64,000 nucleotides of DNA from Brachionus rotundiformis (lineage: Eukaryota; Rotifera; Eurotatoria; Ploima; Brachionidae). Position 1 is the first letter of the stretch, and each line of letters opens with the position of its first letter. Positions 31,088-42,875 of this stretch are shown piece by piece. A program made the position numbers and the translations under genes. The DNA lies in NCBI GenBank assembly GCA_016802295.1, contig JAESIW010000208.1, positions 2,517-66,516 on the forward strand, given 5' to 3'. The notes under the pieces were generated by a model. The model was not told the origin of the DNA and did no database searches. It saw only the letters and a program-made list of their open reading frames with translations.

Positions 31088-33793
31088 TCAACAATAAGTC
31101 CAGTTTGGATGCTCTCTGGGCCGGCACTCTTCTGGACAGGGATAAAAAGCAGCTGTTTCATTGCATTCACCAATGCATCCTACGAAACAATTACCAACTC
31201 GTTTTGTTGGAAATGGTTTACTCTGGGAAAAAAGATTACAAAAATAGCTATCGTGTTCCAGTGATGAATTCATGATATTTTCATAGACTAATGTTGCTAA
31301 AAATACTTGATCATAACCCTTCGGACTTGAAAAGTCTAGATTAAATTTTTTGCTTTGGTTTCTGTCAATTAATAGATTAAAAAGAGATTTTGATTTTGAA
31401 CGATTTAAATGAGTTCTGAAGCCCCACATTCCTCCAAGAATAGCAGTTCCATGATAAGGATTATCTGAAAAAAGTCAATAAAATTAAAGTTAACATTTTA
31501 GTATTTAATTAATAAAAATATTGTACTTTTTCAGAAAATTTAGGGTATTTACCTTTATAAGAAAATTTATCTGTTATTTATTTTCACCCAAAAAAAGTTT
31601 TAAAATTTCAATCTCAACCCTTATCTTATGAAATTTTATTTCAAATTAATATTAATTATTAATCGATTTTTAAATTTGTTTAAATATTCAAAAACCCAAT
31701 TCAATACTGGTTAATTTTACAAAAAATTTCATTAGCACACTAAAATGTCGTTCAAGCACACTTTGAAAATCTAAAAGCACATTTATTTAAAAAACTTGAT
31801 AATTTTAACATTTTTTTAAATACCTCTGCTATAAAAAATAAAATTTTCACCCAAAATACAGAAAAAGCTAAAAGCCTTTTTAATTGAAAAAATAAAAACA
31901 AATTAAATAAAATCAAGGGCAATAAATGAGACAATAAATTTTTATAAAAAATTTTCTTAAAAATTAAAGGGTTTTTAATCGAAAAAATTTAAAGGAAATA
32001 AAATGATTTACTAAGTGATGAATTTTTTTATTTTTTAAGGAAAATTTTAAATCAACAAATTTACAAAATGATTTTTTATCATTACTATCTGTGCTAAAGA
32101 TATATGAATTTAAAAATTTTTTAAACGAGTCAAATGAAGTCTGTCATCTTAAGTTGATAAAAGAAATAGATAATAATAAATTGAAATTAGAAAAAAAAAC
32201 AAAATTAATTGATTTACTAGAATCTAATAATAAAACTTTATTTTCGAATTTTAATAAATCGTTTAAAAAAATATTTTGAAATTGATTATGATAAAATTTT
32301 TTGAAAAATGAACAATAATTTATAATTTTAAATATTATATTGAAATAGATTTTAAATTGATGCGTATCGATAAAATAATATTTAATTGATATATATATTA
32401 GACAGTCCGATATTTAGACCGTATGAAAATACGCCCTAAAAAACGGCATTAATTAAATCAAAGGAATTTGGACCGTCAAGCAAGCTAACCCAAATGACTG
32501 TACGCTAAGCGGGCCCGGTCACGGTTTTAAAAATTTTTGACCGGATTGGAATCCGCTTTGACGCATTCCGACACTAACATATATAGATATAATAATCATA
32601 TCGGATTTGATTTAATCTTAAAATTACTAATTATTTAATCAAGTATTAAAGTATAAATTATTTCTGTTTGCAAAATTTATCATAAATTTCAAAAAGAATA
32701 TTAAGACTTCTTATGTAACAAATATCCTCTAAAGAAAAAGAAACTAGCATTTTCAAAAATTCTAGAATAACTATAACAAATAAACTTAATAATAATTTTA
32801 ATCCATCGATCTGTTACATGAATATATAAAATCTCTGGCAAAAAATCACCTTTTAGAAATATTAAATATCAATTAATTAAGTTAATAGATTCAAATTTAC
32901 GAATTGTTAAAACGAGGATTTTAACAATTTCACACAAATGAACAAATCTTAAAGCTTAATAAAAATAAATGACAAAGTCTGCGAATGGAATTATAAATTT
33001 TTTAAAAATTTGTTGAAAAATTTCGAAAAGCCAAAAAAAGGAAAAATAATTTATCTTTAAAAATCTGATTCAATAATAAAATGTAAAAAATCAGAGTTGC
33101 TGTAAAATGGTTATTTAATTGATGTTTACCTCTCATAATGTGTCCAATCATGTCCGAATTTATCCATTCTTGAACCGAGTCAACTTCACGTTGAAGTATC
33201 AACGAGTCCAAGTCTCTGCTCATAAAAAGATCGACAAAGCTGTCTCCGATGGGAAGAAAGCGCCACATCATGGAATGAATGTAGTCCATGCTGACCACAT
33301 CTTGGCTATTATCAATGCTTTTGGCAAGTTGGTGAATGTTGCAAAACTCTACATGATCATGTGAGCATTCGATATTGCACACTAATGACTTGTCAATTGA
33401 GTTGTCGTAATAGATGCGCATCACGTGACCAGGATAGAATTTTTTGATTGCTTGTATTAGCTTCGAAATTAGGTTGTAGTAGCGTTTGTCCTTGCCATAA
33501 AGTGAGTAAGATATGATTCTCTGATGGGGACCTCTTTTCAGAGACTTGTACAAATCACATGTTAAGACAAGATTGGAATTTGTATGGTAGATTTTTTTCC
33601 CATACTTGATTGTGTAGCTTGAGTTAGATTTTTTTTGGATAAATACGTCTTCAAAGCATTGGCACTCTGACCTAAGTTTAATATCATATTTTTGATTTTT
33701 AATATTGAATAAAAAAAATTCCAATAGCTTGTGAACAATTGTGCACAATACTATCAAATAAAATAATTTCTTTATCTTTAAAAAAAAAATCAT
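31088..33793 (-). CDS. type-II membrane, GT-A glycosyltransferase-like protein, copy B
   Basis: Exons 33130-33793 and 31088-31464 (minus) join in phase 1 (MRDNPYHGTAILGGMWGF) to 346 residues. The N-terminal tail and membrane span (LFYLIVLCTIVHKLLEFFLF) differ from copy A, then 180 residues from SECQCFED to HIMR are identical. The second exon is diverged (GFRTHLNRSKSKS against GFKVLKNESLATE) but keeps GYDQVFL, RVGNCFVG and the last cysteines CPEEC/CRPREH. The acidic site SRDLDS is at D194/D196. The 1,665-bp intron carries a GC-richer island at 32398-32584. Copies A and B are convergent, with two other loci between them. Predicted location and activity as for copy A; substrate unknown. Confidence 0.72.
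32398..32584. mobile_element. GC-richer island in intron, possible small non-autonomous element
   Basis: About 187 bp with far more G/C than the surrounding intron. Ends are imperfectly inverted (TTAGACAGTCCGA against TTAGTGTCGGA) and both sides abut TATATAT. Inside are a CCGGTCA...TGACCGG stem (32515-32521 with 32538-32544) and an abutting CGGATT-GG-AATCCG hairpin (32542-32555). No open frame. A MITE or a structured non-coding element are both possible. Confidence 0.4.
33101..33670 (-). repeat. 570-bp perfect inverted repeat shared with 24771-25340
   Basis: Partner arm of the identical block in the glycosyltransferase-like pair; similarity continues with changes into the intron to about 33020. 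Confidence 0.93.
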
Positions 33794-34515
33794 CTTCAAT
33801 TTTTTTATTAATTCTTTCAGAAGAAACTGACTGATTTATACATTATTAAATTTGATTCATTCTTTTCTTTAATTATTTAAATGAGTCTTTAATTTTCCTT
33901 TTATGTTTTGCTAAATTTTTTAAAAACAAGACTAAAAAAATTATAAATCAAAAAGAGTTTTTTTAATTCTTTTATCTCAAGATATTTTAAGAATTGACGA
34001 AATTTTTAAATTATTATTTTAAATTATCTTCAACTTCATTAAATTAATAAATTTTTTTTAATTATCTATTTTATGGACTTAAATTAACCGTTATTTATCT
34101 AAAACGATTTTGTTTTTCTATTTTCCTGTTAACTTTTAAAATCTTCATGCGTCAGTAAAGTCCCACAATTTGCTGGTAAATGAATTCCAATCATTTAAAA
34201 AAGAAATGACGCACTAAATATTTAAATTATTATATTTTTTCAATTAAGATAATAAAACTCATTAAATAATTAAAATGAAAAATCATACTTTTTTTTTAAA
34301 AATGTCCTTTTTCCTATTCTCGGATATGGAATCATCAGTTTTATACTTATTAACACGACAAATAATTCCTCTTTTGGCTTGAGAAAAAGAATAACTAAAT
34401 TTAATAGGAAATGGTCTATATTTATTTTAAAATTATTAAATTAATTTAAGGTTAAGATGAATTTAAATTTTAATTTTTATTCAAAAAAAGTTAAAAATTT
34501 TAAATTGTTGATATT
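33794..34515. other. AT-rich intergenic
   Basis: Spacer upstream of copy B and downstream of the TEX47-like gene; no gene seen. Confidence 0.5.
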
Positions 34516-35477
34516 TTATTGATATGGAAACATCTTGTTCGGAGCTGGCCATGTCAAATCTAAATTAAAATTGAGTATATACTGATTTTATATTTTTTAA
34601 AGAATTTTACCACTTTCAATAGTGATATTAAATGATTTTTCATAAAAATTGAGGTATTCATTCGGACTCATTAGTTCTTTATTTTTTATCAAAAAGTTCG
34701 CATGATCTTAAGGAAAAATTTGAAAAAGAAATTTTTTTTCAAAATTTTAATTACTCTGATTTGGAAAAAACTCTGGATGCAGCTCATGCAAATTTTCAAT
34801 AGTTTCTTTTTTGAGCTGTCCTTTTGATTGATCGCTTAAAAACTTTCCCATCCTTAGCAGTTTTATAATCATATCATTGACAAGAGTTTCCAGCGATTCA
34901 CTTGGCTCAGAAGAATCATGCTCCAAAGAAAGATTCATTAATTTCAATGTGTATATTGGAAACATGCGAATGTGAACTTCATGGGCCATGTTCAGTATTC
35001 TTGCATCTGTAATCATGCCTTCAGGATCGTCCATCATCTTTCTCATGTCTTTCAATATATCTTTTATAGTTTCCAGAGATGACTAACAATTTAAAATTTA
35101 GTTTTATTATTTTGTAATTTTTATAATCTTTACTTCGATGACATGGACAAATAGAGATGGATAAATAATTATAATTCCTGTTGCTTTTTCTTGGAAAAGA
35201 TTTGGATTTTTTTGATTCGACTGCTGCTGTTGTTGGTTACGAAACATTGTTTCATAATGTTCGCCGATTTTTTTCTTTTCATCAAAATTTTTATTCAATC
35301 TTCCTACAATTATTATTCTATGCAGTATGGTTCTCTTAAAAGATGGTAAGGATAAAAGTTGGCGAAGTTTTGCCAAAGCGAATAGCTTACTCGTCCTGAA
35401 GCATTATTTTTACTCTCCAGCATGTTGAGTAATGAAGGAAGATTATTATGAACAAAGTCGCGTTCTGTATCATTCAT
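34516..35477 (-). CDS. TEX47: TEX47-like protein (BLUF-like fold), 5 exons
   Basis: Exons 35391-35477, 35134-35334, 34755-35082, 34611-34706 and 34516-34559 (minus) join in frame to 251 residues, close to the about 250 of vertebrate TEX47; introns are 48-56 bp. Markers: RTILHRIIIVGRLN in exon 2, GIIIIYPSLFVHVIESS spanning exons 2 and 3 (the hydrophobic strand of the BLUF-like domain), NMAHEVHIRMFPIY, and the terminal SPNEYLNFYEKSF...LTWPAPNKMFP. Without the last two exons the frame would stop at PNQSN and lose the conserved tail. TEX47 is a testis/cilia-associated protein of unclear biochemistry. The start is the first ATG (35477). There is a polyglutamine stretch (NQQQQQSNQ). Confidence 0.75.
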
Positions 35478-36550
35478 CTTTAAGTTAGTTTTCTTTTTAA
35501 TTTTTCCAAACTTCAAATTCAGAAAATATAAGTTATAATTATGAATTTTTCCATGGTAACACCATTAACTTTCAATGTACCATTCTAAATTTTGTCTTGC
35601 ATTTTTTGAAGGACAAAAAAGCCAAGATTTTGATCGTAGTTATTTCATGTGCAAATGTATAAGATTGTTCAAAAAATTTAATATTTATTTATTAATTTTT
35701 TTATTTAATTATTAAAAAGTAAATTTATTGGTAAAATTTTAAATAAAGGTATTAAAATTTAAATGCTATATTCAGACCTGAATCAAATAAGAAGAACTGC
35801 TTTTAAAAGTTCAATTATATTAGCTTCTTTAGTGTTGGTCCATTAAATGGTCTAATAAATTCAAAGTATCTTAACTTAAGTAATGACCATAATTGACCTA
35901 AATGGTAAGCAAAATTTAAGATTTACTTTTTTCCTTCCTATTAAAATTCAAAAAGTTTAAATTTTCAAAATCATCTTAAATTAATTTTTAATAAAATGAT
36001 TAACAGTGAAACTTTTTCATTGAAATAATTTTTTACAAATAAAACTCAATAATTTTTATAATTTTTCTATTCTTTTAGTGAAAAAAGACCATTTGAAGTC
36101 GTATGATCACATGTTATCCCTAATTTGTGAGAATTCTACATGAATTATCTACATGAATGATAACAATTTAAAGCTTAACAACAACTCTTTATTTTATTGA
36201 ACATTTGATTAAAGCATATTTTTATAAACGATTTTTTTTCCAAATCAAGACTCATTCAAAATGTGAAAATTTTTATGGGACTGAAATTAAATCGGCTATC
36301 AATAATTCTAATTGATGCTCGTAATCAAAGAAAACACAGATAAATAAACTAAAAGTTTGGTCTAATTATCTTTAAATAAAGTGTAATTTATACTTTTTTA
36401 AAAAGTTTATAGTTTAAAGTGACATACAACTATGTCACTAGAGTCGAATAATTACCTTATTTTATAAAAAAGAGAGAGAAAAGTTTTTATTAATTTCATT
36501 TAGATCATTCAATAAAATAAAGTTAATTTCTAAGTGAATATCGTAAAAAA
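35478..36550. other. AT-rich intergenic
   Basis: Spacer between the TEX47-like start and the metalloprotease 3' end; no gene seen. Confidence 0.5.
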
Positions 36551-39500
36551 TTAAATGGACGCTAAGAAACAGACCAACATTACCATTAAATTTTGAACAT
36601 GAATTGACAATGTAAAAGAACTTGTAGTAGTTAGCTCAACTGTTGTTGAGTATGAGTCTTGGGATGAATGTTGTGTAATGTCATTTGGTGCTGATGTTGG
36701 TGAATGTTGTGTAATGTCATTTGGTGCTGATGTTGGTGAATGCTGGGTATTATCATTTGGTGCTGATGTTGGTGAATGTTGTGTAATGTCATTTGGTGCT
36801 GATGTTGGTGATGAAGGATTATTGTTCTGAGGCTGAATATTTAGACTTTTTTTTTCGCAATTGAACCCCTCAAATCCATCTTCACATAAGCATGAATAGC
36901 CTATTAAGTTAGTAATAGTGTTAGAGTTTGAACAAGTTCCTCCATTTTGGCAAATATTTGCATTAGATTCACATGTGATTGGCCTAGCTTTGATTTAAAA
37001 AGGGAAAATTTTAATTAATTTAAAAATTTTAAATTTTAATTACTTTCACATGTCACACAACATTCATCTTTAACTGGTCCGCTTGCGAAGTTTCCAGTTT
37101 CACATGAACTCTTGAAATCATTACAATTAGAATACTTATCGATGCAATTGTTGTATTTGTATTCTAAATTAATAATTTCAATGGTTTTTACGAATTTAAA
37201 TTATCTAATATACTAAGGCATGTGCTGCAACATTTGTCATTTCCCTCTGAGCTGGTACAAAAAGATGCCTCTGTCTTTCCTTGTTGCTCTAAAATGCTTA
37301 TAAAATGCGAACAATTCACAAAAGTTGTTGGTAATGTTATTCCTAAAGTTCCAGTCTGAACTACATCGTCTCCAAATGGACATAATGACTGAGGAATCAC
37401 TGACGTGCTCACGCACAAGCCGATTGAACAAATCTTTTATTTAGAATTTTTAAAATATTTCAATAAATTCAAAATTTACCATTCCAGAGCCACATGTTGT
37501 TCCTTCAGCTGATGGAGAAGATGACCAACAAAAACTGTCAGAATTCGATTTTCTGCACCATAGTTTGCTACATATCTCACTTGATTTAAACTAAGCGAAA
37601 AAAATTTTAAATAAGGATTTAAAATTTTGGCAATCTACATGGCAGAAAGATGCTTCATCTCCATAAATCATTTTACATTGATCATTAAGCGGGTAAAATT
37701 GGCCTGTTATGGTCCAATTAGCATTCTTGAATTCAGCTGGAAGATCTGGCGGAGAATTTGTCATACATGCTGAATTCAATGTAGTAGCACTTTTAGAGAC
37801 ATTCTAAAAATCTAAATATATATAGAAATTATTATCTTTTACTCATTTTGAATTAGAGTTGTTTTGAACTGAGAAATCGAGCAGGAAGAAAATCTTTGCA
37901 TGTTTTGAATTTTATCAAAATTCTGCACAGGAGTCATTATAAAGTAATCCGTGTAAGGACATGATTCTGCTCCAGGTTCGCCATCATGAATTGATCCTAA
38001 ATTGTGGCCAATTTCATGAGCAATCGTCTAAAATGTTGAAAAAGTTGAAAAAATAATAATAATAAAAGAAAATATCAATAAATTTTTCTATTCAATTAAT
38101 TAAGAATTTTTATATTCTTAGAATCTTTTGTTGTAATTTTTAAAAATTTAGATAAAGGGAAACAATATTTTTGATTTCAATCTACAATCGGAATTATGAC
38201 AAATTGTATTAATTTTTTGTACAACCACAAAAACCTGGAAAGCAAATAAATGGACTGCTCACTGGTTGTATTAAACATTTTGTTCACTTGAGATCATTTG
38301 GTAGCACTAGAGAGATTCAATTATACTTCAGTATTTAAGATAAATTCTAGTTTACCATCAAAACTAAGACTAAAAATGGTGGCAAAAAAAATGATGGTTT
38401 CCAAAGCAGGAAACAAATAATCAAGCTACACTACCATTTTTAAATGATGAGCTATACAGAAGAACGAAGTCAGAGCCAATGAAACAATGTATCAAAAACA
38501 AAAAGCTGCGGTGGCATGTTCATGTACAATTAGAATGTAGAACGAAAAGAATAAGAATACCAAACAGAGCTCTTTAATGAGCATCGTAAGGGCGAAGAAA
38601 GGAAGGATGATGAACCTGAACCTATGTTCCAGAAGGAGTGTCCAGAAGTACAGTTTAGCGCAGTTAATCAGACTTGAAATTGTAAAATTAAAAGATTTGC
38701 CTCCATTTTAATTAGTAGTCATTAAATTGAATTTAACTATTCAAAAAAACTTAAAACTTTTATCTAATATTAATTTTTCAGTCTGATCACTAAAATTTTA
38801 TCAAAAATCTCAATTTGCCGTATTAATCATGTTAATTTTATAAAACAAATATTAAATGTCTTAATCTAAAAACGAGAGGCTAATTATATTAAATATTAAT
38901 TTTTGATTTAAAATTTTAATATCTTTCTGTTTTTGTGTATATTTGGAAAATTTTTATATGGCAAGATTTTGGTTTCATAAATGAATTCTTTACTTAATTT
39001 AAATGATCACTTTATTTAAAAAGTAACATTATTTTTTGAATACTTTAAAATATATTAAAATTAGATAGAAATTATTAATTAATTAAACAATTAAATTACC
39101 TTATTCCCTCTTTCAATTTTGAAGCGTAATCACGCATTTAGATTGGCTTCAAACGCTGAGTTTAATGAGTCTTCAAAACTCGATTCTAAAGTAAAAATTA
39201 AAAAATAATAAAAATTTCATTTTTTATTTTTACTTTAAAATGGAGTCTTGATGATATTAGGAAATTAATTTTTTTTAAATTTCTGGTCCTAAAGCGTGTC
39301 TTAACTTTTCTTAACATGGTTCAGCAAAATCGAACGAGGAAATACGGTAATTATTGAAAAATATGATTTAGAAATTTTAATGAAAAGCAAGACGGTTTTT
39401 AATTTTGAAATTTTTTCAATAAAAAATAAATATTATTTTTGGATTTTTCTAAATTTAAATTTTGGCAATTTTTATCCAAAGTCAATTTTAATTTATAAAA

Positions 39501-41121
39501 TTTAAATATAATTACAAAAATGCTGCTGAATCCACCTTGTTCTTCAGAGACCGAATATCGTATATTCTCACATGTACCAGCGACATAAGCAAAACCTGCG
39601 ACACCTTTTCTGTTTTCCGGTACATCATTGCCATCAGCCCATAAATCTTTCCTTTACAAGATTTTAGTTTTAAGCTCTTTTTTTATATCCTAGATACTTA
39701 AATAAGGCCATTGCGTGATCGTATTCAAACGGAAAACTCTTTGATTCCATATAATTTTTGAAAGCCTGAATTGTTGGCGTTGCAACCAGAACATCTTGAC
39801 CCTGGTAGGTTGGATTGTTCGGATCACCAACCAAAGAAGGATCAGCCCATGGAGCTTCAGCAGGGTCCTTTCAATAAAGGTAAAAAAAATGACTAAAAGA
39901 AATGACGATTAATTTTTTACAGTGATAAAAACAAATTTAGTTAGAAGAATATTTATTTTCATTTCATTATCATTTTGTAATGAATTTTGGTATTTTTGGT
40001 CAACCTTTAGGCAAGAATTTTATAAAAATTTCTAAATTGTTAATCAACTTTACCGCGTGCATCACATGACTTAAGTATATTCTCAAATGGTTAAATACCA
40101 CGTCTTGGTCTTCAGATTTACTTAGCCTTTTATGCTCATTGATCAGAGACAAATCAGCCACAATAATTGTTTCTAGATTAAAAATAAATGTTTGGCCTGA
40201 GCCAATTCTGGTCAGCTTCCTATTAGAGAATATTTGAATTATTAGTGTCGTTTCATAAAAAAATTTTACCTTAGCAATTTTTTTTTTGAATTTGATTTTT
40301 TTCCTTCAAAATTATAGCTATCGAAAAAGTAATTAAAATCTTTTTAAATTTACTTTGTTCGAATAGATAGTCCCTATTTTTTGCTAGGTCTAGAAAGCTA
40401 TGAGATTTGGGCTCAAAAGAAGTGCTCCTTTTTTTAATTGCATGATTAAATTCATCGCCTAGACCTAAGGCAATAACATTTTATATGTTTTTAAAATTTT
40501 AATTTAAGAAATTTAAATGTACCATTTCTATTTTGTTTATTTAATAGTTTAACTGGATAAATGTCATAAGTAGTATTTGCTTCGGTGTTGGAAAAAATTC
40601 TTCCAATCTTAATTATAACTTTAGAAACATTAAATTTTCTTTTATTTTGTTTATATGTTACAAATCTATATGAATCAGCTGTTTCGTTATTTTTAATCAA
40701 AGTAGCATAAGCATTACCTGCGTAGTCATTATAATGTTTAAATTCCTTATACAAAACTTGAGATTTTTTTTTAATTTTTTATTTTTACCTCCGACTTATG
40801 TATATTGTATTTTTTAGGTTTTCCATTTTTATCAATAATGTAAATATCTGGATAGCTTATATTGGGAGGTACTTTCTTAAAATCGACCTGTAATATTTTT
40901 CCACTATCATTAACTTTTATCTCAAACTTTGCTGGAAAATCATCAGAATCTTTCAATTTCTGACCTATATGGAAGCTTTCCAATAAGTATCCATTTTCTT
41001 CTGGATCTATTATAAAAACGATGAAAACTTTTTTCAAAAATTTGCGGAGTTTACTCTCAATAACATAGAAACCAATGCAAAGTTTTGTTATTATAACAAA
41101 GAAGGCTAGTATTTTTATCAT
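36551..41121 (-). CDS. ADAM/ADAMTS-type zinc metalloprotease with EGF module and repeat stalk (13 exons)
   Basis: Thirteen exons (40789-41121, 40523-40745, 40354-40464, 40270-40303, 40054-40219, 39698-39867, 39516-39651, 37843-38027, 37639-37789, 37480-37590, 37214-37433, 37044-37163, 36551-36987, minus) join to 798 residues. Signal peptide (MIKILAFFVIITKLC); prodomain to about 222; a 34-nt exon encoding only a basic cluster (RKKSNSKKKLLR) that fits a furin-type maturation site; M12B catalytic domain with the zinc site HEIGHNLGSIHD (H395, H399, H405, E396) and Met-turn YFIMTP (M422); cysteine-rich regions; an EGF-like domain (six cysteines, 659-696); four copies of a 12-residue repeat (about 713-761); and a hydrophobic C-terminus suggesting membrane or GPI anchoring. 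It is likely a cell-surface or matrix sheddase. The intron just before the zinc-site exon is 1,488 bp and holds a LINE fossil; the others are 43-61 bp where short, with one of 186 bp. Confidence 0.85.
36666..36809 (-). repeat. 4 x 36-bp coding tandem repeat
   Basis: Four 36-bp units (36666-36701, 36702-36737, 36738-36773, 36774-36809), in frame, encode SPTSAPNDITQH-type 12-mers. Units 1, 2 and 4 are identical; unit 3 has three substitutions. It lies between the EGF module and the C-terminal anchor of the metalloprotease, so it is a Ser/Thr/Pro-containing stalk likely to vary in copy number. Confidence 0.93.
38220..38690 (+). mobile_element. LINE C-terminal fossil inside metalloprotease intron
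   Basis: Plus-strand translation contains NDELYRRTKSEPMKQ (about 38440-38485), KKLRWHVHVQLE and RIRIPNRAL, the conserved endonuclease/RT LINE tail, then stops. It is antisense to the host gene and lies entirely in its 1,488-bp intron. Non-functional. Confidence 0.6.
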
Positions 41122-41904
41122 TATTTTTTTTTTGATTTTTCTAAAAATTTTCAAATCTTTTATATTCGATTTATATACACCTAAAAATTAAAAAAGGTGA
41201 TTTTCAATTATTTTAAAATAATAAATTTTAGAAAACGAAACAGGCGGTGGTTTTAATGAAGACCAAAAACAGGATTTTTAATTTATTTAGATTATTTTTT
41301 TAATAAATCCCTTAAGTTGCCATGTCACTGAAATTAAGCATAGGTGACATTTGTTTATCAATAAATCCATAAAAAGTCCAACTTTGTTTATAATTCAAAT
41401 TAATTTTTTCTCTTATTCAATAAATTTAATAAAAATTTAATTTATTTATTTATAAATCAGAGTCAAATTTTTATAAATATTTATAAAATAAAATGAAGAT
41501 TTTTTTTTAAATTTTTAAGTTTTTGTTTATAAAACTACTTTTTTTTGTTAATTTATTTTGATTGTTCAAATTTTTTCATTTTAAAATAAAAAGATTTATA
41601 TCAAAATAAAATTTAACTAATATTATTCATTTCAAAAACTTTAAAATATATTTATTTGATTTTTTGGAATTGACTTTTCAAAAATAATGGTTTAATGCAA
41701 TTTTGAGGTTTTATAACAATCTTGAGCAAGCTTTTGATTTAACAGAAGCCAAATTTTTACTTTTGTCTCCAATTTTTCCAATATTTTTTGAAGCACAAGC
41801 TTTATAATTATTTAATTTTTTTTGTTACAGATTTTTTAAATTATTAATAATTAATAATTAAATTTCAATTCTGTTCACTGATGAAGCTCTTCTGTTTTTT
41901 TAAA
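41122..41904. other. AT-rich intergenic
   Basis: Upstream region of the metalloprotease; no gene seen. Confidence 0.5.
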
Positions 41905-42060
41905 TACACTGATAATTTGATACAAGTGTTTTACCATTTTTTACGTAATTTTTCGTAAAATTAAACATGTAAAAAAATTAAAAATTCAATCAAATTTCAG
42001 ATTTTTACACATTTTTATCAATTATTACTGAAATTTACCTTTTCAAATTTCGGTCTTTAC
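41905..42060 (+). repeat. dispersed repeat, copy 1
   Basis: Both ends of this 156-bp stretch match the ends of the 53850-54764 repeat in reverse orientation: the left end ACTGATAATTTGATAC...GTGTTTTACC and the right end TTTCAAATTTCGGTCTTTAC. The middle is shorter. It contains many gtaaaaat/attttac motifs in both orientations. Confidence 0.65.
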
Positions 42061-42585
42061 ATAAATAAAATTTTACCTGATTTTTACGGTTTAAAAGTTT
42101 TAATTTTTAATACTTTTTAAAATGCAAAATATAGTTGATAAAATATTCTAATCATTTATAAATGACTAATTCTAATAGATCGTTTTTTTTTCATAAAAAT
42201 GAATTAACAAAAATTTAATTTTCTTTTATTTTAAAATGGATAATTTATTTAATTTTATTTCTGTCTCTAATTTTTAGCTTTGGTCGATTTAGCTAATGGA
42301 TGCACTTATAAATTCCTGAATAAGCAAAATCATAATTTAAAATGAATACAAAAATGGGTAAACATATTGAGTCGAAAAAAGACATATTTAAAATTTAATT
42401 TACCCATGTAATTTACTTTTTTATTATCAAAAATCGACTAAATTTAAATTAATTGGGATTACCTTATTAATATTTAGCCAAAAAGACTTGAAATCAGGAA
42501 AAAAATTTTTGTTAAGTAAACTTCAAGTTTAGAAAATATAGAATTTATAAAAGATCTTCTTTTTTCCTCATCAGTTTGAGGTTAA

Positions 42586-42875
42586 TCAGTTAGATTTTGT
42601 CACGCCAGCTTCCTTTGCTTTGGACACTTTAAATCCTTCAGGCAACATAGACACTCTTTTTGTTCTCACACGTTTACCATTTCCTTCCATGATTTCTCCA
42701 AGGAGCCTTTCTGGGGTGTCCGCCTCACATATTTTTCGTTCGCAGCATAAGCTCCTACAAAATTGTTTGTTCTTGGTAAACACTCATTTATTCGAGTATG
42801 AACATTCCATAAGCTAATTCCAAAAAGTCCTGGTTTAAGCTTTTTTAGTTCGATTAAATAATTTATAGTCAATTT
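42586..42875 (-). mobile_element. MULE-type transposase fossil
   Basis: Minus-strand translation includes PGLFGISLWNVHTRINE followed by CLPRTNNFV, which matches the FPISLWNVHDR...PRTNN block near the C-terminus of FLYWCH/MULE transposases in animals. The frame then shifts and the rest is not recognisable. A short degenerate fragment. Confidence 0.4.

Noticed and set aside
32091..32279. 62-codon lysine-rich coiled-coil-like frame in the copy B intron
   Set aside because: It lies antisense within an intron and is explained by A-rich sequence.
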